NCBI GenBank assembly: GCA_018524345.1
Contig: JADQAZ010000003.1
Coordinates: 310,001 to 374,000, forward strand
Direction of reading: 5' to 3'
Source of the DNA: Harenicola maris
Lineage (GTDB): Bacteria; Pseudomonadota; Alphaproteobacteria; Rhodobacterales; Rhodobacteraceae
Length of the DNA stretch: 64,000 bases
The notes under the pieces are model-generated. The model was not told the origin of the DNA, searched no databases, and worked only from the letters and a program-made list of their open reading frames with translations. Made by a program: the position numbers and the translations under genes. This document shows, in pieces, positions 36,009 through 42,350 of this stretch (positions are counted from its first letter, which is position 1; the number at the start of each line of letters is the position of its first letter).

Positions 36009-36027
36009 AACTGATTGCCCGGAGCGT
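36009..36027 (+). promoter_or_regulatory. Candidate ECF promoter before the sigma gene
   Basis: AACTG (36009-36013), an 11-base spacer, then CGT (36025-36027): the same spacing as at 35312-35330 before the EF-hand gene. If real, it would allow the sigma factor to drive both transcripts. The distance to the start codon is only about 20 bases. Confidence 0.3.
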
Positions 36028-36046
36028 CCAGAACAGGTAGCCACAC

Positions 36047-36634
36047 GTGGATATGACCATGCCGCTTGATGCAGAACCCGAGCTTAGTGATGACGCCTTG
36101 TTGGTGTTGTTTGCCGCTGGCGATGACGCAGCGGCGCGGCAGTTGACCCTGCGGCTGACGCCGCTGTGTTTTGGCGTAGCCTACCGAATGTTGAAGGACC
36201 GCGCCGCGGCGGAGGATGTCACGCAGGAGGCCTTGCTCCGCCTGTGGAAGATTGCCTCTGACTGGCGTCAGGGCGAGGCCAAGGTGAGCACCTGGCTTTA
36301 CCGTGTTGTGTCCAACCTGTGCACGGATCGTTTGCGCAAGGCGCGTGATCTGGACATCGACGCCATTGCGGAGCCGGAGGATTCTGCCCCTTCGGTGCTG
36401 GCACAGATGCAATCGGCAGAACGGTCGGCGGCGTTGAACGCGGCGTTGGACCAGCTTCCGGATCGGCAGGCGCAGGCTGTGCGTTTGCGTCACATCGAGG
36501 GGATGAAGAACCCCGAGATCGCCGAGGTGATGGAAATTGGCGTTGAGGCCGTCGAGAGCCTGACAGCGCGGGGGAAACGCTCGCTTATGGCCCTGTTGAA
36601 GGGGCGGCGTGCAGAATTGGGGTATACGGAATGA
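36047..36634 (+). CDS. ECF-type RNA polymerase sigma factor
   Basis: A 195-residue group 4 sigma factor with region 2 (LTPLCFGVAYRMLKDRAAAEDVTQEALLRLW, WLYRVVSNLCTDRLRK) and region 4 (ALNAALDQLPDRQAQAVRLRHIEGMKNPEIAEVMEIGVEAVESLTARGKRS, residues about 125-175); region 3 is absent as expected. GTG at 36047 has AGG 9 bases upstream; ATG codons at 36053 and 36059 are alternatives. The next gene starts in its stop (ATGA), an arrangement typical of a sigma factor with its anti-sigma factor. The neighbouring EF-hand and metal-sensor-like genes suggest that it responds to an envelope or metal signal. Confidence 0.93.
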   Translation: MDMTMPLDAEPELSDDALLVLFAAGDDAAARQLTLRLTPLCFGVAYRMLKDRAAAEDVTQEALLRLWKIASDWRQGEAKVSTWLYRVVSNLCTDRLRKARDLDIDAIAEPEDSAPSVLAQMQSAERSAALNAALDQLPDRQAQAVRLRHIEGMKNPEIAEVMEIGVEAVESLTARGKRSLMALLKGRRAELGYTE

Positions 36635-37086
36635 CCGATAGACCGAAAACAATGCCCGGTATGATGCCGGATGATATGCCAGATGCTATGCCAGATGCCC
36701 TGAACGAGGCCGAGCTTGACCGCTGGCTTGAGGAGCTGGCCCTTGAGGCGCGCCATGCCACGCCGGAGCCCTCTGCGGAGTTATATGCGCGGGTTCTGGG
36801 CGATGCGGAGGCCGTGCAGGCCGGTATTGCGCAGCAGGCGGCGGCTGTGGTGCCCGCGCGCCCGGTGGAGACGCGGCCTTGGTGGATGACCGTTCTGGCC
36901 AGTATTGGCGGCGGCCCCGGTGTTGCGGGCCTGTGCACGGCGATGGTGGCGGGGATCTGGTTTGGCTATAGCCCGCCCGATGCGCTGAGCACCTCGATTG
37001 ATTTGTCTGTGCTGGGTGGCAGCACGATAGACGAGCTTGTTGCCGATGATTATCTGGCGATAGACGATTTTCTGGTTGATGGATAA
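36631..37086 (+). CDS. Probable anti-sigma factor, single-pass membrane protein
   Basis: A 151-residue protein starting within the sigma stop (ATGA). The N-terminal cytosolic part holds an acidic amphipathic helix (LNEAELDRWLEELALEARHA, residues 24-43) that could bind the sigma factor. One membrane segment lies at about residues 85-112, and a short acidic tail of about 40 residues (STIDELVADDYLAIDDFLVDG) would be periplasmic. No zinc-binding HxxxCxxC motif is present, so this is not a ZAS-type anti-sigma. The call rests on gene position, topology and coupling rather than similarity. A three-fold 12-bp repeat codes for its Met-Pro-Asp-rich start region. Confidence 0.65.
   Translation: MTDRPKTMPGMMPDDMPDAMPDALNEAELDRWLEELALEARHATPEPSAELYARVLGDAEAVQAGIAQQAAAVVPARPVETRPWWMTVLASIGGGPGVAGLCTAMVAGIWFGYSPPDALSTSIDLSVLGGSTIDELVADDYLAIDDFLVDG
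36664..36699 (+). repeat. Three 12-bp tandem repeats in the anti-sigma gene
   Basis: Units ATGCCGGATGAT, ATGCCAGATGCT and ATGCCAGATGCC encode MPDD-MPDA-MPDA near the N-terminus. Each unit holds an in-frame ATG, so copy changes keep the frame but alter the number of possible starts. Confidence 0.8.
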
Positions 37087-37095
37087 GGTGACCCG

Positions 37096-37617
37096 ATGAA
37101 CGACGCCCCCGACACCGACCCAAAACCCCAAAGCGCGCCCTCTTCGGGCCGCTGGATGCGGGTGCTTTTGTTCGCCTCGCTGGCTGTGAACCTTGCGGTG
37201 GCGGGGCTTGTTGCGGGGGCTGTGCTGCGCCAAGGCGGCGGGCCGGAGCGTGACCGGGCGCCGCAGGATGCCAGCTTTGGCCGCGATCTTGGCCTTGGCC
37301 CCTATGGGCGGGCCCTGTCGAAGAATGACAAGGATCACCTGCGCAGCGTGGCCAAGGAGAAGAGCGCGATGTTCCGGGAAAACCGCAAGGCCATTCGGGC
37401 GGCGGTTGAGGAAACAGTGGCGACCCTGCGGGAGCCGGAGTTTGACCGTGCCCGCGTAGAGGCGGCCTTTGCCAACCAGCGTCGGCTGGTGGGCGAGGCC
37501 CAGCGGGAGGGGCATGGGCTGTTGATCGAGCGGCTTTCGGCCCTGAGCCATGCGGATCGCATGACCTTTGCCGACAGGCTGGAGCAGGCCGCGTTGCGGG
37601 GGCCCAAGCGGCGGTAG
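37096..37617 (+). CDS. Periplasmic heavy-metal sensor-like protein (CnrR/CpxP-like)
   Basis: A 173-residue protein with one N-terminal membrane helix (about residues 22-46) and a periplasmic all-helical domain of about 115 residues. The domain has the features of the periplasmic heavy-metal sensor group: long charged helices (LSKNDKDHLRSVAKEKSAMFRENRKAIRAAVEETVATL) and a C-terminal ALSHADRMTFADRLEQAAL that matches the CpxP/CnrR LTPEQR-like helix. CnrR binds nickel or cobalt and with CnrY controls sigma CnrH, so this protein could sense a metal or unfolded protein for the sigma factor here. Only a 9-bp gap separates it from the anti-sigma gene. Confidence 0.8.
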   Translation: MNDAPDTDPKPQSAPSSGRWMRVLLFASLAVNLAVAGLVAGAVLRQGGGPERDRAPQDASFGRDLGLGPYGRALSKNDKDHLRSVAKEKSAMFRENRKAIRAAVEETVATLREPEFDRARVEAAFANQRRLVGEAQREGHGLLIERLSALSHADRMTFADRLEQAALRGPKRR

Positions 37618-37634
37618 CAAAAACCCTTTAGGTG

Positions 37635-39164
37635 TTATGCCGGGGCGGAGACCGCCCGCGGCGGCAATGTGACAAGGCCCGCGCGTTTGCGCGGGTTCAG
37701 CCGTGCCGGAAGCGAGACCGCAACCTTGTTGCGGCCTGCGGCCTTGGCGCGGTAGAGCGCGTGATCCGCTTGGCGGATCAGGTCTTCGGCCTGCGGATGC
37801 GGGCCGCCGGGCTGCGGCGCGGCCACCCCGATAGACACCGTTTGACGCAGCACCGGTACGGCTTTGCCGGGCGGTGTGAACTCTGCCGCGGCGAGGGCAT
37901 CGCGCAGCCTGTCGGCGGCGGTGTTGATGTCGCCGGGGGGGATGTCGGGCATCACGACGAGGAATTCCTCGCCTCCGATCCGCGCCAGCAGGTCGCGCCC
38001 GCGCATATTGGCCTGCAGGATGCGGGCGGTTTCGATCAGCACCGCATCGCCCGTGGCATGGCCGTGGGTGTCGTTCACTTGTTTGAAGTGATCCAGATCG
38101 AGCATCAACACCGCATGGGTCAGCCCCGGTTTCGCCGGGTATTGCAGCACTTGATTAAGGTGGGTCATGGCGTAGCGCCGGTTATAGAGGCCGGTCAGGG
38201 AATCCGTGGCGGCAAGGCGCATGCCTTTGCGCATCCCTTTGTTCAGGGCATCGCGGCGCTGTTTGCTGGCGACCTGACGGCGCAGGCGCAGGGTGATTTC
38301 CTCGAGGTCGCAATTGGGGGAGAGGACCTCTGCCGCGCCAAGGTCATAGGCCTGTGCGGCCATGAGCGGGCTGAAGCCCTGCGGCAGGATCAGCACAATG
38401 GCGGGATGGGTGGAACCGCTGCGGCTGGCGATTTCGGGGATCAGGCGCAGGGCGGTTTGCTGGGCCGCCTTCTGGCCCGGTTGCCCCGCGTCGAGGACCA
38501 GCACATCCATGGGTTTCACGCCGGGATCGGATTGCGACACCGCGCGCATGACCCTGTCGACGCTGATCGGGATAATAGCGTCGGAGATATTGCCTTTGAG
38601 CTCGCTCAGGATCGGGCTGTTGCGGTCGGGGTTGATCTGGATCCAGCCGATTTTGCCGGGGTAGTCGAGGGCGCGGGCGGCCTCGGAGAGGCCGAGGGCG
38701 CGGCCTTCGACCTCGGTGCGGCTGGCTTCCTCTGCGGCGATATGGCCGCGGATGGCGCGGCGCACGCCGGCCATAAGCAGGCTTGGGTGAACGTCCTTGG
38801 AAAACACCTCTGCCGCGCCTGCGCGCAGGGCCTGCACCCGCTGCGGGCGCCCCTCGCGCCCCGAGTTGCACAGCACGATGACGGGGCAGGTGGGCTGCCC
38901 CTTGAGCAGCCGTTGGCACAGGGTTTCGCGGGGGGGCAGGGTGACCTGTGCCCTGCGCGCCGCGCCGCGCCGGTTTTCGGGCGCGGTTTCAAGGGCGAGG
39001 GCACTGTCGAGGACGGCGACGTCGGGTTTCTGGCTGGCGATGGCTTCGGCGGCCTCTGTGCCGGTGGAGGCCGAGAGGACGACGTAGCTTGCGCTTTGGA
39101 ATTCCGAGGCGAGTTTGATGCGCGTCGTGGATGTAGAGCCTGCGATAAGCACGCTTCCTGACAT
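37635..39164 (-). CDS. pleD: PleD-like diguanylate cyclase: two receiver domains and GGDEF
   Basis: A 509-residue protein with receiver 1 (phospho-acceptor D53 in VAVLD, K123), a second receiver-like adaptor (about 155-290, D215 in VLVLD) and a GGDEF domain (about 305-480). The active site is GGEEF at 387-391, and the inhibitory I-site RxxD is R378 to D381, so it should make cyclic di-GMP and be product-inhibited. The order REC-REC-GGDEF is that of PleD, which controls the swimming-to-surface switch. No phosphorelay gene is adjacent. Start is at 39164, divergent from DUF3572. Confidence 0.92.
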   Translation of the reverse strand: MSGSVLIAGSTSTTRIKLASEFQSASYVVLSASTGTEAAEAIASQKPDVAVLDSALALETAPENRRGAARRAQVTLPPRETLCQRLLKGQPTCPVIVLCNSGREGRPQRVQALRAGAAEVFSKDVHPSLLMAGVRRAIRGHIAAEEASRTEVEGRALGLSEAARALDYPGKIGWIQINPDRNSPILSELKGNISDAIIPISVDRVMRAVSQSDPGVKPMDVLVLDAGQPGQKAAQQTALRLIPEIASRSGSTHPAIVLILPQGFSPLMAAQAYDLGAAEVLSPNCDLEEITLRLRRQVASKQRRDALNKGMRKGMRLAATDSLTGLYNRRYAMTHLNQVLQYPAKPGLTHAVLMLDLDHFKQVNDTHGHATGDAVLIETARILQANMRGRDLLARIGGEEFLVVMPDIPPGDINTAADRLRDALAAAEFTPPGKAVPVLRQTVSIGVAAPQPGGPHPQAEDLIRQADHALYRAKAAGRNKVAVSLPARLNPRKRAGLVTLPPRAVSAPA

Positions 39165-39271
39165 AGTTTTAATCCAGTCCGTTGTTGGTCGAGCCTTCCC
39201 CCGTATCTGTTAAGTCTTTATCCAAATGTATTAAGAAAATCTTACACGCGACAATTTTAGGAACCTTTAAG

Positions 39272-39550
39272 ATGAATTCAGAGCAAGCCGAGACACTGGC
39301 CCTTGAGGCCCTTGCGTGGATCGCGGGGCAAGATGACCTGTTGCCGGTGTTTATGGGGGCCTCGGGGGCGAGTGTGGATGACCTGCGCGGGGCGGCGCAA
39401 AACCCTTCTACGCTTGGCGCTGTGCTTGATTTCCTGACCATGGATGACGCTTGGGTGACGCAGTTTTGCGATGCCCATGGCCATGCCTATGACCAGCCTT
39501 TGCGCGCGCGGCAGAGCCTTCCGGGCGGCGATTTGCCGAACTGGACATGA
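39272..39550 (+). CDS. DUF3572 family protein
   Basis: A 92-residue soluble helical protein: NSEQAETLALEALAWIAGQDDLLPVFMGASGASVDDLR, then STLGAVLDFLTMDDAWVTQFC. This pattern, two helical halves with GASGxxxxDLR in the middle, is the DUF3572 family found in alphaproteobacteria, of unknown role. The start at 39272 opens with the conserved helix; the longer frame upstream is not needed. Its stop overlaps the next gene (ATGA). Confidence 0.88.
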   Translation: MNSEQAETLALEALAWIAGQDDLLPVFMGASGASVDDLRGAAQNPSTLGAVLDFLTMDDAWVTQFCDAHGHAYDQPLRARQSLPGGDLPNWT

Positions 39551-40254
39551 GCGGTCTTGCGCCGATCAAGGGGGTGCTTTTCGATAAGGACGGCACGCTT
39601 TTCGACCTGCATGCCACCTGGGGGCATTGGGGCGTTAACATGTGCCGCGATTTGGCGGCGGGGAACGCGCGCGTGGAGGCGGCCCTTGCGGGGGCGATGA
39701 TGCTGGACCTTGGCGCGGCGCGGTTTGATCCGGCCAGCCCTGTGGTGGCCGGAACGCCGGCCGAGATCGCGGCGCTTTTGACACCGCATCTGCCCGCGGG
39801 GCGGCAGGAGAGCCTTTTGGCCGAGATGAACGCGGCGGCGGCGCGGGCACCGCAGGTGCCGGTGGTGCCGCTGGTGCCCTATCTGCAGGGGCTGCGCGAG
39901 AGCGGCCTGCGCCTTGGGGTGGCGACCAATGATGCCCAGGCCGCGGCCATGGCGCATCTGGCGGCCCATGACACGGTGCCCCTGTTCGATTTCATCGCGG
40001 GCTATGACAGCGGCTATGGGCACAAGCCGGGGCCGGGGCCCTGTCTGGCCTTTGCCAAGGCCATGGGCCTTGCGCCGGAGGCCTGTGTCATGGTGGGGGA
40101 TTCCACCCATGACCTGCGGGCGGGCCGCGCGGCGGGAATGCGCTGCGCCGCGGTTCTGACCGGAACGGCGCTGGAAGAAACCCTTGCGCCGTTGGCGGAT
40201 GTGGTGCTGCGCGATATCGGGGCGCTGCCCGGCTGGATCGCGCAGCAGGGGTGA
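39547..40254 (+). CDS. HAD-family phosphatase (phosphoglycolate phosphatase-like)
   Basis: A 235-residue HAD hydrolase. Motif I is FDKDGTLFD with nucleophile D13 and acid D15, motif II is VATND, the motif III Lys is in YGHKPGP and motif IV is VGDSTHDL. The cap between motifs I and II is helical, as in the Gph/PGPase group, which removes phosphate from 2-phosphoglycolate or similar small phosphoesters. The Lys at position 14 (DKD in place of DLD) is common in this subgroup. It is coupled to DUF3572 through an ATGA overlap and ends at a double hairpin. Confidence 0.9.
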   Translation: MSGLAPIKGVLFDKDGTLFDLHATWGHWGVNMCRDLAAGNARVEAALAGAMMLDLGAARFDPASPVVAGTPAEIAALLTPHLPAGRQESLLAEMNAAAARAPQVPVVPLVPYLQGLRESGLRLGVATNDAQAAAMAHLAAHDTVPLFDFIAGYDSGYGHKPGPGPCLAFAKAMGLAPEACVMVGDSTHDLRAGRAAGMRCAAVLTGTALEETLAPLADVVLRDIGALPGWIAQQG

Positions 40255-40257
40255 TAG

Positions 40258-40301
40258 CTGCCTCCCGTTCAGGGAGGCAGAGATTTTTCGGCGAAAAATC
40301 T
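40258..40301 (+). terminator. Double hairpin after the phosphatase gene
   Basis: CTGCCTCCC/GGGAGGCAG (40258-40280, loop GTTCA) is directly followed by the palindrome AGATTTTTCG-G-CGAAAAATCT (40281-40301). The second palindrome, with five bases before it, is repeated identically at 45083-45108. Confidence 0.7.
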
Positions 40302-40406
40302 TGGACCCGTTGCCATGTGCGAAAAGCGACGCGAAGGGTCGTGTTTGTGGCGGGCGGTGGCGGGGGAGGCTGGCAGGATCGGGGGGCAAACCCTGAGGAG
40401 TGTGAA

Positions 40407-41960
40407 ATGTCGCAGGCCCCCAAACGCCGCCGGTCCGGCGGGCGCGCCGGAAATACCCGGCGCTCCAGCCCCGAAGTGATCAACCAGATGCCTTGGCGCC
40501 TGCCGCAGAATATTGACGCGCCGGTGGAGCCGCTTGGCCCGGAGGGGGTTGAGGCGATCCATGACGGGGCGATGCGGATTCTGGAAGAGATCGGCATCGA
40601 GTTCCTCAATGAGGAGGCTTTGGATCTGTTTCGCGCGGCGGGCTGCACCGTCAATGGCACCAATGTGCGGATGGGCCGCGATTGGGTGATGGAGATGTTG
40701 GCGACCGCGCCTTCGGATTTCTATATCACCCCGCGCAATCCCGACAAGAAGATCCAGATCGGCGGAAAGACGATCCTGTTTGGCAATGTCTCTTCGCCGC
40801 CGAATTACTGGGATCTGACCACCGGCAAGACCCCGGGGAGCCGGGCGCAATGTGCGGATCTGCTCAAGCTGACCCAGTATTTCAACTGCATCCATTTCGC
40901 CGGGGGCTATCCGGTGGAGCCGGTGGATGTGCATCCCTCTGTGCGGCATCTGGATGTGGTTTTTGACAAAATGGTGCTGACTGACAAGGTGGCCCATGCC
41001 TATTCCCTTGGCCGCGAGCGGGTTGAGGATGTGATGGAGATGGTCAAGATTGCGGGGGGGCTGAGCGAGGAGGAATTCCAGGCCAGCCCGCATATGTACA
41101 CCAACATCAATTCGACCTCGCCCCTGAAGCATGACGTGCCGATGATTGATGGGTGCCTGCGCTGTGTGCGGCGGGGGCAGGCGGTTATGGTGACGCCCTT
41201 TACCCTTGCCGGGGCTATGGCACCGGTGACTATGGCGGGGGCGGTGTGCCAGTCGATTGCCGAGGCTCTGTCAGCAATCGCCTTGTTTCAATATGTTAAC
41301 CCCGGTTGCCCCTGTGTGATTGGCACCTTTACAAGTAATGTCGATATGAAAACCGGTGCCCCGGCCTTTGGCACGCCGGAGTATATGCGGGCGACGCAGA
41401 TGACGGGGCAGATGGCGCGGTTTTACGGGCTGCCGCTGCGGGCCTCTGGCTCTTGTGCGGCGAATGTGCCGGACGGGCAGGCTATGTGGGAGACCTCCAA
41501 TGCGCTGTGGTCTGCGGTGCAGTCGGGGACCAATGTGGTCTATCACGCGGCGGGCTGGCTGGAGGGGGGTCTGATTGCCAGCCCGGAGAAGTTCATCATG
41601 GATTGCGAGGTATTGCAGATGATCCAGCGCTATCTGGAGCCGGTGACCTTTGCGACCGGACCGGATGACATTGCCTTTGATGCGATCAAGGAGGTTGGGC
41701 CGGAGGGGCATTTCTTTGGCATCCAGCACACGCAGGATCGCTATGAGGAGGCCTTCTATCAGCCGATGGTCTCGGATTGGTCGAATTTCGAGGCTTGGGA
41801 CCTGAAGGGCGGGATCTGGACCGCCGAGCGGGCGCATTTGCTGTTCAAGGAGATCATCGCCAGTTTCGAGGCACCGCCGATGGATATTGCGGTGCGCGAT
41901 GAGCTGGCGGATTTTGTGGCGCGGCGGAAGGCGGAAGGCGGGGCGCCGACCGATTTTTGA
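40407..41960 (+). CDS. MttB-superfamily methylamine/betaine methyltransferase without pyrrolysine
   Basis: A 517-residue protein of the trimethylamine methyltransferase (MttB) superfamily, a TIM-barrel enzyme moving a methyl group from a quaternary or tertiary amine to a corrinoid protein. The frame contains no internal TAG, so it lacks pyrrolysine and belongs to the group that includes glycine-betaine methyltransferase MtgB. Recognisable stretches are MRILEEIGIEFLNEEALDLFRAAG near the N-terminus, TPFTLAGAMAPVTMAGAV and GTFTSNVDMKTGAPAFGTPEY. No corrinoid protein or methyl-carrier gene is next to it, so substrate and acceptor are open. Start ATG at 40407 has GAGGAG 9 bases upstream. Confidence 0.88.
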   Translation: MSQAPKRRRSGGRAGNTRRSSPEVINQMPWRLPQNIDAPVEPLGPEGVEAIHDGAMRILEEIGIEFLNEEALDLFRAAGCTVNGTNVRMGRDWVMEMLATAPSDFYITPRNPDKKIQIGGKTILFGNVSSPPNYWDLTTGKTPGSRAQCADLLKLTQYFNCIHFAGGYPVEPVDVHPSVRHLDVVFDKMVLTDKVAHAYSLGRERVEDVMEMVKIAGGLSEEEFQASPHMYTNINSTSPLKHDVPMIDGCLRCVRRGQAVMVTPFTLAGAMAPVTMAGAVCQSIAEALSAIALFQYVNPGCPCVIGTFTSNVDMKTGAPAFGTPEYMRATQMTGQMARFYGLPLRASGSCAANVPDGQAMWETSNALWSAVQSGTNVVYHAAGWLEGGLIASPEKFIMDCEVLQMIQRYLEPVTFATGPDDIAFDAIKEVGPEGHFFGIQHTQDRYEEAFYQPMVSDWSNFEAWDLKGGIWTAERAHLLFKEIIASFEAPPMDIAVRDELADFVARRKAEGGAPTDF

Positions 41961-41983
41961 GGGGGGTGTTTGGTGGTGGTTCT

Positions 41984-42089
41984 TTGGGGGGCAGCGCCCA
42001 AACGCGGCCTTATTGGGGGCCAGCCCCCAAACACGAGCCTATTGGGGGCCAGCCCCCAAACCCCCGGGATATTTGGGCCAATAAGAAGC
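41984..42089. repeat. 29-bp tandem hairpin units and composite repeat copy 2
   Basis: Three hairpins start at 41984, 42013 and 42042, exactly 29 bases apart. The last two share the core TTGGGGGCCAGCCCCCAA; the first has TTGGGGGGCAGCGCCCAA. They lead into the box CCCCCGGGATATTT...CCAATAAGAAGC (42061-42089), the second copy of the element at 25585-25613. Lies between the MttB-family gene and tRNA-Glu. Confidence 0.8.
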
Positions 42090-42197
42090 CTGGGGGCGGT
42101 GGTTCTTTTGGTTGGGGGGGCTTTGTTGGATGGGGTGCAGCGGGGCCGGGGCGCCGGGGCGCTTTATGCTATTTCTGCTGCGGGAGATGAGGGCGGT

Positions 42198-42272
42198 TGG
42201 TACCCCGTAGGGGAATCGAACCCCTCTTTCCAGGTTGAAAACCTGGCGTCCTAACCGATAGACGAACGGGGC
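42198..42272 (-). tRNA. tRNA-Glu (UUC anticodon)
   Basis: Reading the minus strand from 42272, the acceptor arm GCCCCGT pairs with ACGGGGT (first pair G-U). The D-arm is TCGTCTATCGGTTAGGACG, the anticodon stem CCAGG/CCTGG encloses TTTTCAA with anticodon TTC, and the T-arm is AGGGGTTCGATTCCCCT. The 3' CCA is encoded in the DNA (42198-42200). It decodes GAA and GAG. It is located downstream of recJ on the same strand, with about 80 bp between them. Confidence 0.96.
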
Positions 42273-42350
42273 AAAGCCCAACCGTGACGCGGGGAATACC
42301 TAAGGTGATTGGGGGGGGCAAGTGGAAATTTCACCATTCGCGAAAAAAGT

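Noticed and set aside
41984..42089. Repeats with a 29-bp period looked like a tiny CRISPR array.
   Set aside because: There are no spacers: the units are tandem and each is itself a hairpin. No cas genes are near.
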